Positions 43,245 through 53,467 of a stretch of DNA of 64,000 bases are shown here, in pieces. The translations under genes were made by a program, and so were the position numbers. The notes under the pieces were generated by a model. That model had not been told where the DNA came from, made no database searches, and saw only the letters and a list, made by a program, of their open reading frames with translations. Position 1 is the stretch's first letter, and every line of letters starts with the position of its first letter. Source of the stretch: a bacterium M00.F.Ca.ET.205.01.1.1 (lineage in GTDB: Bacteria > Pseudomonadota > Alphaproteobacteria > Rhizobiales > Rhizobiaceae); NCBI GenBank assembly GCA_004791255.1, contig SRUQ01000010.1:124001-188000 (forward strand), read 5' to 3'.

Positions 43245-45122
43245 ATGACGGTTGGCCGAACGCTTCTCAAGCCGTTGCTGGCGGCGGTGCTTCTGACCGC
43301 CGGGCTGCAAGCGGCCGATGCGGACGAATGGCGCACCACCTCCTCGCTGATCGGCCCCTCCAAATACGGCGACACTTTCCAGCGCTACGACTACGTCAAC
43401 CCCGACGCGCCAAAGGGCGGCACCTACAACTCCGTCGTCCAGGGAACGTTCGACAGCTTCAATCCCTACATCGTGCAAGGCGCGCCGGCCGGGGGCTTCC
43501 AGCCGTTTGGCGGCGGCCTGCTCTACGACACGCTGATGGACCAGGCGACCGACGAAGGCAGCGTCAGCCATCCGCTGATAGCCGAAGCCTACAAATATCC
43601 GGCCGACTTTTCCTCGGCGACCTACCGGCTCGATCCGCGCGCGAAGTGGCATGACGGCCAGCCGATCACTGTCGACGATGTGATCTGGTCGTTCCAGGCG
43701 CTTAAAGCCAACAGCCCGATGTACAGCCGCTATTTCGAGAACGTCACCGAGGCCGTCGCGATCTCGGACCGCGAGGTCGAATTCCATTTCGACCAAAAGG
43801 GCAATCGCGAACTGCCCAAGATCCTCGGCGACCTCGTCGTGCTGCCGAAGCACTGGTGGGAAGGCAGCGACGCCAACGGCAAGAAGCGCGACATTACCAA
43901 GGGGACGCTGGAACCGCCGCTGGGCTCTGCCGCTTACAAGATCGCCAGCTTCAAAGCGGGCTCGGAGATCGTCTGGCAACGCGTACCGGACTATTGGGGG
44001 GCCAAGCTGCCGGTGAAGATCGGCCGCGAGAACTTCGATACCCAGCGTTTCACCTACATTCTTGACGACAATGCCGCCTGGCAAGCCTTCAAGAAGGGCG
44101 GGCTCGACGACATCAAGCCTGAAAACAGTTCGAAGAAGTGGGCGACATTCTACGATTTCCCGGCAATCAAGGCCGGCGACGTGATCAAGCATGAGTTCAA
44201 GACCACCTCGCCGGAACCGATGCAGGCCTTCATGCTCAACCAGAGGCGGCCTCTGTTCCAGGACCGGCTGGTACGCGAAGCTCTGACCTATCCGTACGAT
44301 TTCGAGACAATGAACCGTACGCTGTTCTTCGGCTTCAACACCCGAACCCGAAGCTATTTCCAGGGTACGGAGCTGGCGTCGAGCGGCTTGCCGCAGGGCA
44401 AGGAACTGGAAATCCTGGAAAAATTCCGTGACAAGCTGCCGCCAGAGCTTTTCACGCAGGAATTCAAGCTGCCGGTTTATGACACGCCGCAGGCCGAGCG
44501 CAAATATTTGAAGCAGGCGGTCGACCTCTTCGCCAAGGCCGGCTGGGTGATCAAGGGCGGCAAGATGGTCAACGCCAAGACCGGCGAGCCGTTCAAGTTC
44601 GAGATCATCGGCGCCAGTGAAACGGACCAGGTCCTTTCCGGCACCTACATCGCCAATCTGCGCAAGATCGGCGTCGATGCGACGCTTCGCATCATCGACC
44701 AGAGCCAATACATCAACCGCATCAACAATTTCGACTACGACGTCATCACCAGCGTGCTGCAACAATCGGAATCGCCCGGCAACGAGCAACGCGATTTCTG
44801 GAGCTCGAAGGCCGCCGACACGCCGGGATCGCGCAACTATTCCGGCATCAAGGACCCGGTCGTCGACGCCCTTGTCGACCGCATCATCTTCGCCACCGAT
44901 CGCGACGACCTCGTCGCCGCCACCCACGCGCTCGATCGGGTGCTTTTGTGGAACTACTATGTCGTGCCGCAATACTACCGTGCGGTGGTGTGGCTGGCCT
45001 ACTGGAACAAGTTCGGCATTCCTGACAAGCAGCCCAGCTACCGAGGCGCCGATATCGATTCCTGGTGGATCGATACCGAAAAGGAAAAGGCGCTGGCCGC
45101 CAAGTACAAGGGCCTCGATTGA
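43245..45122 (+). CDS. yejA: YejA-type peptide-binding protein, first copy
   Basis: A 625-residue periplasmic SBP_bac_5 protein with a signal peptide (LLAAVLLTAGLQAADA). Mature-domain blocks include YDYVNPDAPKGGTYN, ERYDYV-like YejA signatures and YRLDPRAKWHDGQPITVDDV. E. coli YejABEF imports the peptide-nucleotide antibiotic microcin C. In Sinorhizobium this system affects sensitivity to peptide antimicrobials and symbiotic peptides. AGAGGAT precedes the ATG at 43245. It overlaps the second copy by one base. Confidence 0.93.
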   Translation: MTVGRTLLKPLLAAVLLTAGLQAADADEWRTTSSLIGPSKYGDTFQRYDYVNPDAPKGGTYNSVVQGTFDSFNPYIVQGAPAGGFQPFGGGLLYDTLMDQATDEGSVSHPLIAEAYKYPADFSSATYRLDPRAKWHDGQPITVDDVIWSFQALKANSPMYSRYFENVTEAVAISDREVEFHFDQKGNRELPKILGDLVVLPKHWWEGSDANGKKRDITKGTLEPPLGSAAYKIASFKAGSEIVWQRVPDYWGAKLPVKIGRENFDTQRFTYILDDNAAWQAFKKGGLDDIKPENSSKKWATFYDFPAIKAGDVIKHEFKTTSPEPMQAFMLNQRRPLFQDRLVREALTYPYDFETMNRTLFFGFNTRTRSYFQGTELASSGLPQGKELEILEKFRDKLPPELFTQEFKLPVYDTPQAERKYLKQAVDLFAKAGWVIKGGKMVNAKTGEPFKFEIIGASETDQVLSGTYIANLRKIGVDATLRIIDQSQYINRINNFDYDVITSVLQQSESPGNEQRDFWSSKAADTPGSRNYSGIKDPVVDALVDRIIFATDRDDLVAATHALDRVLLWNYYVVPQYYRAVVWLAYWNKFGIPDKQPSYRGADIDSWWIDTEKEKALAAKYKGLD

Positions 45123-46993
45123 TGCGGCGAGTGCTTCCTCGCCGCGACTTCCTGGCGCTCGGCGCCGCGGCGGGCGCCGCCGCTTTGCTGCCGGGGCGCG
45201 CCTTCGCCCAGACGCCGACCGGTGTCAAGCTGCACGGCCTGTCGGCCTTCGGCGACCTCAAATACAAGCCGGATTTCGGCCATTTCGACTATGTCGACGT
45301 CAACGCGCCGCAGGGCGGCACCTTCAACTTCCTGCCGCCCAACTGGGGCGCCAACCAGAGCCCGCTGACTTTCAACACGTTGAATTCCTTCGTCCCCAAA
45401 GGCGATTCGCCACAGCGCATGGAGATGTGTTCGGACACACTGATGGCGAGGGCGCTGGACGAGCCGGATGCCGTCTATGGGCTGGTCGCCGAGACCGTTA
45501 CGATCTCCGACGATCGCAACAGCTTCACCTTTGCCCTGCGTCCGCAGGCCCGCTTCCATGACGGCACGCCGCTGACGGCAGAAGACGTCGCCTTCACCTT
45601 CAAGCTGCTCAAGGACAAGGGGCATCCGGACTATTCGCTGCCGCTGACGCATCTCGACGACGCCATCGCCGTCGATGCAAACACGCTGCTGCTCAAATTC
45701 TCCGGCAAGCAGACGACGCGCACGATCCTGAACGTGGTCGTGTTTCCGATCCTGTCCAAGGCCTTCTACACGGCCAACCCGTTCGATTCGTCGCAGATGA
45801 ATCCACCGCTGGGTTCAGGTGCCTACAAGGTCGGGCGATGGTCGGCGGGAGCCTGGATCGAATATGAGCGCGTGCCCGACTATTGGGGCAACGACCTTGC
45901 GGTCAATCGCGGCCAGAACAATTTCGGCCGCATCCGCGTCGAATTCTACCAGGACCGCAACGTTGCCTTCGAAGCGTTCAAGAAGGGAGAGATCCTCTAC
46001 AGGGAGGAGTTCACCTCGCGCGTCTGGGCGAAGGGGTACGATTTCCCCGCCATCACCGCCGGCAAGGTGGCCAAGCACGAATTCCCCGCGGAAACGGTGC
46101 CCGCCATGCAGGCGACCGCCGTCAACCAGCGGCGCGAGCAGTTCCGCGATCCGCGCGTGCGCGAAGCAATCGCTCTGTGCTTCGACTTCGAATGGACGCG
46201 GCGCAATTTCTTCTACGGTTCCTACGAGCGCTCGCAGTCCTGCTTCGAGAAATCGGATTTCCGCGCCGAAGGCGCTCCGTCGCCGCAGGAGCAGGCGCTC
46301 CTCGAGCCGCTGCGCGACCAGATTCCCGCCGAGGCTTTTGGCGGCGCGGTGACCCAGGCAGTCTCGAACGGGTCCGGCCGCGACCGCCAGTTGCTCGGCA
46401 AGGCGGCCAAGCTTCTCTCCGAAGTTGGCTGGAAGCGGTCTGGAAACTTCGTTGTGGACGACAAGGGCGGGCGGCTGACCGCCGAGATCCTCGTCGACGA
46501 CGAAACCTTCGAGCAGGTCTATTCGCCGTGGGTCGAAAATATGAAGGCGGTCGGCATCGATGCCTCCATCCGGCTTGTCGATGCCGCGCAGTATCAACTG
46601 CGGCAGAATTCCTTCGACTACGACCTTGTCTCGGTGGCGTTCTCTTTCCCGGCAACGCCGACCCGCGACGACCTAGAGATCTTCTTCCACTCGCGGACGG
46701 CGAGCATATCGGGCTCGCGCAACCTGCCCGGAACATCGAACCCGGCCATCGACAGCCTGATCGACACCGTCGGTGCCGCCAAGGACCGCGAAAGCCTGAC
46801 AATTGCGATGCGCGCGCTCGACCGGGTCTTGCGCGCGCGGCGCGATTGGATTCCAAGTTGGTTTCTGGCGAATCACCGAAGCGCCTATTGGGACATGTTC
46901 GGCTTTCCGGAACAGAAACCCGATTTCGGCTTTCCGGTCGAAGCGCTGTGGTGGGTCGACAAGGGCAAGGCGGCAAAGATTGGCAAAGCCTGA
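45122..46993 (+). CDS. yejA: YejA-type peptide-binding protein, second copy, Tat-exported
   Basis: A 623-residue paralogue of the preceding protein, clearly related by the FDYVDVNAPQGGTFN and FALRPQARFHDGTPLTAEDV blocks but well diverged. Its signal peptide has a twin-arginine motif (LPRRDFLALGAAAG), whereas the first copy has an ordinary Sec-type signal. The ATG at 45122 overlaps the first copy's stop (TGATG). The two proteins probably feed one membrane complex with different substrates (inference). Confidence 0.92.
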   Translation: MRRVLPRRDFLALGAAAGAAALLPGRAFAQTPTGVKLHGLSAFGDLKYKPDFGHFDYVDVNAPQGGTFNFLPPNWGANQSPLTFNTLNSFVPKGDSPQRMEMCSDTLMARALDEPDAVYGLVAETVTISDDRNSFTFALRPQARFHDGTPLTAEDVAFTFKLLKDKGHPDYSLPLTHLDDAIAVDANTLLLKFSGKQTTRTILNVVVFPILSKAFYTANPFDSSQMNPPLGSGAYKVGRWSAGAWIEYERVPDYWGNDLAVNRGQNNFGRIRVEFYQDRNVAFEAFKKGEILYREEFTSRVWAKGYDFPAITAGKVAKHEFPAETVPAMQATAVNQRREQFRDPRVREAIALCFDFEWTRRNFFYGSYERSQSCFEKSDFRAEGAPSPQEQALLEPLRDQIPAEAFGGAVTQAVSNGSGRDRQLLGKAAKLLSEVGWKRSGNFVVDDKGGRLTAEILVDDETFEQVYSPWVENMKAVGIDASIRLVDAAQYQLRQNSFDYDLVSVAFSFPATPTRDDLEIFFHSRTASISGSRNLPGTSNPAIDSLIDTVGAAKDRESLTIAMRALDRVLRARRDWIPSWFLANHRSAYWDMFGFPEQKPDFGFPVEALWWVDKGKAAKIGKA

Positions 46994-47023
46994 CACTTCC
47001 GTTCGCGCAGGGCCGGCAGCCTG

Positions 47024-48121
47024 ATGGGCGCCTATATTCTACGCCGCATCCTTTTGATGATCCCGACGCTGTTCGGCATCATGGCGATTTCCTTCGCCGT
47101 CATCCAGTTCGCGCCCGGCGGTCCGGTCGAGCAGGTCATCGCGAGCCTGACCAACCAGGGCGGCACCGATCGCCTCGGCAGCGGCGGTGGCGACGCCGGC
47201 GCAGGCGGTAATTTCGATGCCGCCGGCGATATCAGTTCGAAATACCGCGGCGCGCAGGGGTTGGATCCTGAATTCATCAAGAAGTTGGAGAAGCAGTTCG
47301 GCTTCGACAAGCCGCCGCTCGAACGCTTCGGCATGATGCTGTGGAACTATGCCCGCTTCGATTTCGGCGACAGCTATTTCCGCGACATTTCGGTGCTCGA
47401 CCTGATCCTGGAAAAGATGCCGGTGTCGATCTCGCTCGGCATCTGGATCACCATCCTGTCGTACCTGATCTCGATCCCGCTCGGCATCCGCAAGGCGGTG
47501 AAGGACGGCTCGGCCTTCGACATGTGGACCAGCGGCGTCGTCATCATCGGCTATGCCATCCCGGGCTTCCTGTTCGGCATATTGCTGATGGTGCTGTTTG
47601 CCGGCGGCTCATTCTGGGACTGGTTCCCGCTGCGCGGCATTGTCTCGGACAATTGGGACCAGTTGTCGTGGCCGGCCAGGATCACCGACTATTTCTGGCA
47701 CATGACCTTGCCGCTGACGGCACTGGTGCTGTCGGCCTTCGCCACGACGACGCTGCTCACCAAGAACTCCTTCCTCGAGGAGATCCGCAAGCAGTATGTG
47801 GTAACCGCGCGCGCCAAGGGCCTATCGGAGCACAAGGTGCTCTACGGTCATGTCTTCCGCAACGCCATGCTGATCGTCATCGCCGGCTTCCCCGGCGCCT
47901 TCATCTCTGCCTTCTTCACCGGTTCGCTGTTGATCGAGAACATCTTCTCGCTCGATGGTCTTGGCCTGCTCGGCTTCAAGTCGGTCCTGCAGCGCGACTA
48001 TCCGGTGGTGTTCGCCAATCTCTACATATTCTCGCTGCTTGGGCTGTTCGTCGGGCTCCTTTCCGACCTCATGTACACCTGGGTCGATCCGCGCATCGAT
48101 TTCGAGCGGAGAGACGTCTGA
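47024..48121 (+). CDS. yejB: YejB-type peptide ABC transporter permease
   Basis: A 365-residue inner-membrane permease. It has the N-terminal helix ILRRILLMIPTLFGIMAISF and a Gly-rich periplasmic loop (about 45-75) that is YejB-specific. The EAA loop is YVVTARAKGLSEHKVLYGHV. It has about six membrane segments. ATG at 47024. Its stop overlaps the yejE start by one base (TGATG). Confidence 0.94.
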   Translation: MGAYILRRILLMIPTLFGIMAISFAVIQFAPGGPVEQVIASLTNQGGTDRLGSGGGDAGAGGNFDAAGDISSKYRGAQGLDPEFIKKLEKQFGFDKPPLERFGMMLWNYARFDFGDSYFRDISVLDLILEKMPVSISLGIWITILSYLISIPLGIRKAVKDGSAFDMWTSGVVIIGYAIPGFLFGILLMVLFAGGSFWDWFPLRGIVSDNWDQLSWPARITDYFWHMTLPLTALVLSAFATTTLLTKNSFLEEIRKQYVVTARAKGLSEHKVLYGHVFRNAMLIVIAGFPGAFISAFFTGSLLIENIFSLDGLGLLGFKSVLQRDYPVVFANLYIFSLLGLFVGLLSDLMYTWVDPRIDFERRDV

Positions 48122-49260
48122 TGTCCGAAGCCTTGGTAGAGAACACGCCGAGACGCGCCAAGCGGCCCTGGCTGTCGCCGCTGAACCACCGCCGCTGGCA
48201 GAACTTCAAGGCAAACCGGCGCGGCTACTGGTCGCTGTGGATCTTCCTCGTTCTGTTCGTGCTGTCGCTGTTTTCCGAATGGATCGCCAACGACAAGCCG
48301 ATCCTCGTCTCCTACAAGGGCGAGATTCTGTTTCCCGTGCTGGTCGCCTATCCCGAGGAGAAGTTCGGCGGCTTCTATGCCGTGACCGATTATCGCGACC
48401 CGGTGATCCGCGACGAAATCAACGCCAATGGCTGGATGATCTGGCCCCCGATTCGCTACTCCTACCGCACGGTCAACAACTCAATTCCCGATGCCGCCCC
48501 GGCCAAGCCCTCGTGGCAATATGATGCGGACAAGCGCTGCAGCCAGTATCCGCAGCAGGCCGCCGATCCCGACTGCATCGTCGGCAACTGGAACTGGTTG
48601 GGAACCGACGACCAGGCGCGCGATGTGCTGGCGCGGCTTATCTACGGCTTCCGGATCTCGGTGCTGTTCGGCCTGCTGCTGACGATAGGCTCGTCGCTGA
48701 TCGGTGTCGCCGCCGGCGCGGTGCAGGGCTATTTCGGCGGCTGGACAGATCTGCTGTTCCAGCGCGTCATCGAGATCTGGTCTGCCATCCCCGTGCTCTA
48801 TCTGCTGCTCATCGTCTCCGCCATCCTGCCGCCAGGCTTCTTCATCCTGCTTTGCCTGATGCTGATCTTCTCCTGGGTGGCGCTGGTCGGCGTGGTACGG
48901 GCCGAGTTCCTGCGCGCCCGCAACTTCGAATATGTCAACGCCGCGCGCGCACTCGGCGTACCCAACCGCACCATCATGCTCCGACATCTCCTGCCCAACG
49001 CCATGGTGGCGACGCTGACCTTCCTGCCGTTCCTGACCAGCGGGTCGATCTCGACGCTGACCTCGCTCGACTATCTCGGCTTCGGCCTGCCTCCGGGTTC
49101 GCCATCGCTGGGCGAGTTGATGAAGCAGGCGCAGAGCAATTTGAATGCGCCATGGCTCGGCATTTCCGGATTCGTCGTCATCTCGCTGATGCTGTCGTTG
49201 CTGGTGTTCATCGGTGAAGCGGCGCGCGACGCCTTCGATCCGCGCAAGACGTTCAAATGA
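48121..49260 (+). CDS. yejE: YejE-type peptide ABC transporter permease
   Basis: A 379-residue permease with an N-terminal cytoplasmic LNHRRWQNFKANRRGYWSLW box. A large periplasmic loop (about 55-165) contains cysteines, then GTDDQARDVLARLIYGFR. The EAA loop is YVNAARALGVPNRTIMLRHL. The frame is open far upstream, but ATG 48121 matches family starts. Its stop overlaps the yejF start (ATGA). Confidence 0.94.
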   Translation: MSEALVENTPRRAKRPWLSPLNHRRWQNFKANRRGYWSLWIFLVLFVLSLFSEWIANDKPILVSYKGEILFPVLVAYPEEKFGGFYAVTDYRDPVIRDEINANGWMIWPPIRYSYRTVNNSIPDAAPAKPSWQYDADKRCSQYPQQAADPDCIVGNWNWLGTDDQARDVLARLIYGFRISVLFGLLLTIGSSLIGVAAGAVQGYFGGWTDLLFQRVIEIWSAIPVLYLLLIVSAILPPGFFILLCLMLIFSWVALVGVVRAEFLRARNFEYVNAARALGVPNRTIMLRHLLPNAMVATLTFLPFLTSGSISTLTSLDYLGFGLPPGSPSLGELMKQAQSNLNAPWLGISGFVVISLMLSLLVFIGEAARDAFDPRKTFK

Positions 49261-50888
49261 GCGAAGCCCCCCTGCTCTCCGTACAGGACCTCAGCGTCGC
49301 CTTCGCGCAAGGCGGCAAGCCGTCGACGGCGGTCGATCACATCTCCTTCGACATCGCGAGGGGCGAGACGGTGGCGCTGGTCGGCGAATCGGGATCCGGC
49401 AAGTCGGTCTCGGCGTTGTCGGTGCTGAAGCTGCTGCCCTATCCCAGCGCCAGCCACCCCTCGGGAAAGATCCTGTTCCAGGGCGCCGACTTGCTTGCCA
49501 TGAGCGAGAAGCAATTGCGCCAGGTGCGCGGCAACAAGATCACCATGATCTTCCAGGAGCCGATGACCTCGCTCAATCCGCTGCACACGATCGAGCACCA
49601 GATCGTCGAGATCCTGAGGCTGCACCAGGGCATGGGCGACCGCGAGGCCAAGGTGCGCACGCTGGCCTTATTCAACGAGGTCGGCATCCGCGATCCGCAG
49701 AAGCGCCTCGACGCCTATCCGCACCAGCTTTCCGGCGGCCAGCGCCAGCGCGTCATGATCGCCATGGCGCTGGCCAACGAACCGGAATTGCTGATCGCCG
49801 ACGAACCGACGACCGCGCTCGACGTCACCGTGCAGGCGCAGATCCTCGAACTGCTGGCGGGCCTCAAGAGCCGCAAGGGCATGTCGATGCTGTTCATCAC
49901 CCATGATCTCGGCATCGTGCGCAAGATCGCCGATCGGGTCTGCGTGATGACCAAGGGCAAGATCGTCGAGATGGGACCGACCAAGGACATCTTCGCCAAC
50001 CCGCAGCATGCCTATACGCGACACCTGCTGGCCGCCGAGCCGAAAGGCAAGCCGCCGGCCGCCAACGCCGGTGCCAAGCCGGTGATGACCGGCAAGGACA
50101 TCAAGGTCTGGTTCCCGATAAAGCAGGGTTTCTTCCGCCGCACCGTCGACCATGTGAAGGCGGTCGACGGCATCGACGTCACCGTGCGCGCCGGCCAGAC
50201 GCTCGGCGTGGTCGGCGAATCCGGTTCGGGCAAGACGACGCTCGGCCTGGCGCTGGCGCGGATGATCTCGTCGACCGGAACCATCCAGTTCAACGGCCGT
50301 GACATCAACCAGCTCACCTTCAATGCCATGCGGCCGCTCCGGCGCGAACTGCAGATCGTCTTCCAGGATCCGTTCGGCTCGCTCAGCCCGCGCATGTCGA
50401 TCGCCGAGATCATCGAGGAAGGGTTGAAGATCCACGAACCGAAGCTGTCGCTCGACGATCGCGACGACAAGGTGGTCGCGGTGCTGAAGGAGGTCGGGCT
50501 CGACCCGGCGACCCGCAACCGCTATCCGCACGAGTTTTCCGGCGGCCAGCGCCAGCGCGTCGCCATCGCGCGGGCCATGGTGCTCAATCCGCGCTTCGTC
50601 ATGCTGGACGAGCCGACATCGGCGCTCGACATGAGCGTGCAGGCACAGGTCGTCGACCTGTTGCGCAGCCTGCAGGCCAAGCACGACCTCGCCTATCTCT
50701 TCATCAGCCACGACCTCAAGGTCGTCAGGGCCCTTGCCAACGACGTGATAGTCATGCGCAATGGCCAGATCGTCGAAGCCGGTCCTTCCGAACAGATTTT
50801 TGGAAATCCGCAAACCGACTATACTCGCGCGCTGATCTCGGCCGCCTTCAGGATCGAGACCGCGCCAGCCGGCGTCGTCAGCGAGTGA
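49257..50888 (+). CDS. yejF: YejF-type fused dual ABC ATPase
   Basis: A 543-residue protein of two joined ABC modules. Module 1 has Walker A GESGSGKSVSA, signature LSGGQRQRVMIAMAL and Walker B LLIADEPTTALD. Module 2 (from about 280) has GESGSGKTTLGL, FSGGQRQRVAIARAM and FVMLDEPTSALD. All ATP-binding residues look intact in both halves. It is the last gene of the overlapping yej operon; 29 bases separate it from the next gene. Confidence 0.95.
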   Translation: MSEAPLLSVQDLSVAFAQGGKPSTAVDHISFDIARGETVALVGESGSGKSVSALSVLKLLPYPSASHPSGKILFQGADLLAMSEKQLRQVRGNKITMIFQEPMTSLNPLHTIEHQIVEILRLHQGMGDREAKVRTLALFNEVGIRDPQKRLDAYPHQLSGGQRQRVMIAMALANEPELLIADEPTTALDVTVQAQILELLAGLKSRKGMSMLFITHDLGIVRKIADRVCVMTKGKIVEMGPTKDIFANPQHAYTRHLLAAEPKGKPPAANAGAKPVMTGKDIKVWFPIKQGFFRRTVDHVKAVDGIDVTVRAGQTLGVVGESGSGKTTLGLALARMISSTGTIQFNGRDINQLTFNAMRPLRRELQIVFQDPFGSLSPRMSIAEIIEEGLKIHEPKLSLDDRDDKVVAVLKEVGLDPATRNRYPHEFSGGQRQRVAIARAMVLNPRFVMLDEPTSALDMSVQAQVVDLLRSLQAKHDLAYLFISHDLKVVRALANDVIVMRNGQIVEAGPSEQIFGNPQTDYTRALISAAFRIETAPAGVVSE

Positions 50889-50917
50889 TTTGCACGAAAA
50901 GGGAATAGAATAGCGCG

Positions 50918-51859
50918 ATGGAAAAAGGCCGCATCCTGCTTGCCGTCACCGGCTTTCATCCGCAGCGCTGGCGCGAGCTTTTGTCGGCGGAGCGCGAGGT
51001 GGTGCTGGAGCCGGAGGGCGCCAGCGACCCGTCGATCACCTACGCGGTGGTGTGGAAGCAGAAGGCGAACCTGTTGTCGGGATTGCCCAATCTGCGCGCC
51101 ATCTTCTCGATCGGCGCCGGCGTCGATCACATCTTCGCCGATCCCGGCCTGCCCGATGTGCCGATCGTCAAGGTCGTCGCCGACAATCTCACCCAGCACA
51201 TGACCGAATATGTCGTTTGGCGGGTGCTCGACCACCATCGCCAGGCCATGCTCTACCGCACTCAGCAGCAGAAGAAGATCTGGCACGAGCCGCCGCAGCG
51301 GGCGGCCGGCGACATCTCGGTCGGCATCATGGGGCTTGGAAGTCTCGGCCGCGCTGCGGCCTCGGCGCTGCTTTCGCTCGGCTTTGCCGTCAATGGCTGG
51401 TCGCGCAGCGAGCGGCCGATGGACGGGGTCGCGACCTATGCCGGCGAGGCCGGGCTGATCCCCTTCCTGAGGGCAACCGACATACTGGTGGCGCTGCTGC
51501 CGCTGACGGCGGACACGCGAGGCATCATCAATTACGGCGTGCTGAAGGAATTGCGCAAGCGCAACGGCCTTGGCGGTTCGGTGCTGATCAATGCCGGACG
51601 CGGCCGCCTGCAGAAAGATGCCGACATTCTGCGCGCGCTGGACGACGGCACGCTGAAGGAAGCAAGCCTTGACGTGTTCGAGGTCGAACCGCTGCCCAAG
51701 ACCAGCCCGCTGTGGAAACATCCGAAAGTGTTCGTGACGCCTCATGCGGCGGCGACATCGGACCCCGTCCATCTGGTTCCGACCATGCTGCGCCAGATGG
51801 ACGCTTTCGAACGCGGCGAAAAGCTCGACAATCTGGTGGACCGCAAGGCGGGATATTAG
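50918..51859 (+). CDS. D-2-hydroxyacid dehydrogenase, glyoxylate/hydroxypyruvate reductase A type
   Basis: A 313-residue NAD(P)H-dependent enzyme of the GhrA branch. The dinucleotide loop is VGIMGLGSLGRAAA. The active site has INAGRGRLQKDADIL (Arg), the DVFEVEPLP block (Glu) and TPHAAATSD (His). It reduces glyoxylate or hydroxypyruvate. It may run on the yej transcript, but a functional link is not evident. ATG at 50918. Confidence 0.9.
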   Translation: MEKGRILLAVTGFHPQRWRELLSAEREVVLEPEGASDPSITYAVVWKQKANLLSGLPNLRAIFSIGAGVDHIFADPGLPDVPIVKVVADNLTQHMTEYVVWRVLDHHRQAMLYRTQQQKKIWHEPPQRAAGDISVGIMGLGSLGRAAASALLSLGFAVNGWSRSERPMDGVATYAGEAGLIPFLRATDILVALLPLTADTRGIINYGVLKELRKRNGLGGSVLINAGRGRLQKDADILRALDDGTLKEASLDVFEVEPLPKTSPLWKHPKVFVTPHAAATSDPVHLVPTMLRQMDAFERGEKLDNLVDRKAGY

Positions 51860-51929
51860 CCGCCTTCATCTGGCCAGGTCCCACTCCTGGAAGCATTGCT
51901 TGATAGGGTCTCGGCCGACGAGGTCGAGA

Positions 51930-52292
51930 TTAGCCAGGCAGGGCCAACTTCTTCTGCTTGTCCGGTTGGCCGCAATCGCGGCGTTCGATCGATCGGTTCA
52001 TGGCGTCGATCTCGCCCGTCGCCTGGTCGGCATCGCGCTTGGCCTTGGAGCGCATGTCAGGCGTGAACGGGCCGAAGCCCATCGCCGGATTGGAGAATGT
52101 CGTCTTGGCCGTCGTCGGCAGATTGTACTGCTGCGCCAGCGCATTGCGCTGCACCAGCAACTGGTCGCAAGGTACGCTGTCATACTGCAGGGAGGACTCG
52201 ACATTGGCGTCCTGGCGCTCCGACATCGACGTGCCGCCAATGCAGCCGGAGGCCGCCAGGCAGGACGCCAAGGCCATCATCTTCCAGCGCAT
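51930..52292 (-). CDS. Small lipoprotein, 120 aa, unknown function
   Basis: The ATG at 52292 follows a strong AGGGAGGACA. The signal peptide ends in the lipobox AASGC. The mature part is polar, with two further cysteines (in VPCDQLL and RRDCGQ) that might form a disulfide. I recognise no domain, although TTFSNPAMGFGPFTPDMRSK looks like a conserved block. The longer frame upstream has no signal sequence. It is convergent with the dehydrogenase gene. Confidence 0.75.
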   Translation of the reverse strand: MRWKMMALASCLAASGCIGGTSMSERQDANVESSLQYDSVPCDQLLVQRNALAQQYNLPTTAKTTFSNPAMGFGPFTPDMRSKAKRDADQATGEIDAMNRSIERRDCGQPDKQKKLALPG

Positions 52293-52406
52293 CCTTGTCC
52301 TCCCTGACATCCGCCCCGACGCGACCTGATCGCAAATATCAGTCGCGCATGCAAATGGGACTTTTTCGCAGCACACGCATGTTTTGGAGCCAGAACGGCC
52401 ACAGTT

Positions 52407-53324
52407 TCAACATGCCGGCAGCTTGCTTGCCACGACGGCCAGACCATCGACGGGTTCGCGGCGGTCGAGCCGGATGGTGGCCGGCTCCAGGGACAGGATC
52501 GACAGGCCGCCGGCCTGAAGGATCCGCCGCACGTAGGGTTCCGAATGCGCGTAGCGCCGTGACGGCAACAATGCGAAATCGCCACCGTCGGCGAGGCTCT
52601 CGACCGAGAAGGCAAACAGGCCGCCATCATCGAGCAGGCCCGCGATCGTTTCCACCAGCCGTTCCAGCGCGCCGACATAGATGAGGACGTCGGCGGCGGT
52701 AACCAGATCGGCCTTTTCGCCCTGGCGGGAAAATCCCTGCAGGTCCGCCTTGGCGAGCGCGTCGTAAATGCCCTTGGCCCGCGCCTTCCTCAGCATCCCT
52801 CCGGAAATATCGAAGCCCTCCAGCCGGTCAACGATCGGCCGCAGTCTTTCCCCCATCAAGCCGGTGCCGCAACCGAGATCGAGGGCGAGGCGAAAGCGGC
52901 CAGGCCGCGCCTTGCTGATCATCCGCTCCAGAAACGCCGGCAGCCGGTAGCCGAGCTTGTCGACCAGCGCCTCCTCGAACGTCTCGGCATAGTGGTCGAA
53001 CAGGGTTTCGACAAAGGCGCTGGGTGGTGCCGCGGCGGTCGGTGCCTTGCCGATCAGCTGCAGCCTGAGCGTCGCGCCCTGGCGATCGGCCGGATCGAGC
53101 TTCAGCGACATCGCCCAGGCCTGCTCCGCCAGGTCGAGCCTGCCCGATGTCTCCTGCATTTCGCCAAGGCGGTACCAGCCCATCGCCCAGTGCGGCGCCA
53201 GTTCGAGCGCCCCGAGCAGCAGTTCGGCCGCCTGCGCGTGATCACCGGAGGCAAACAGCATCTCGGCATAGTCGGCGCGGCGATCGGCGATCGGATCGCC
53301 CGACGAAGTCTGAAGCGGTTTCAT
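52407..53324 (-). CDS. TPR-containing SAM-dependent methyltransferase
   Basis: A 305-residue protein with about two TPR units at the N-terminus (about 20-85). A class-I methyltransferase domain follows, with LALDLGCGTGLMGERL as SAM motif I and FDISGGMLRKAR as motif II. The methyl acceptor is unknown; the layout recalls proteins methylating other proteins or small metabolites. The ATG at 53324 is preferred to an upstream TTG/ATG extension that lacks TPR sequence. Confidence 0.85.
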   Translation of the reverse strand: MKPLQTSSGDPIADRRADYAEMLFASGDHAQAAELLLGALELAPHWAMGWYRLGEMQETSGRLDLAEQAWAMSLKLDPADRQGATLRLQLIGKAPTAAAPPSAFVETLFDHYAETFEEALVDKLGYRLPAFLERMISKARPGRFRLALDLGCGTGLMGERLRPIVDRLEGFDISGGMLRKARAKGIYDALAKADLQGFSRQGEKADLVTAADVLIYVGALERLVETIAGLLDDGGLFAFSVESLADGGDFALLPSRRYAHSEPYVRRILQAGGLSILSLEPATIRLDRREPVDGLAVVASKLPAC

Positions 53325-53467
53325 GATAAAGGTTCCGCCGGCAGGGATTGACGGCTGGCTGCCTCTGTAGAGCAAAGCGGCCCCGAGTTGAACCGGGCCG
53401 GCTTGCGCGGAGTCAGAGTCTTTGTGAGCAGGCTTCCCGCAGCGGAATTATATCCTATCTTGGCGTG

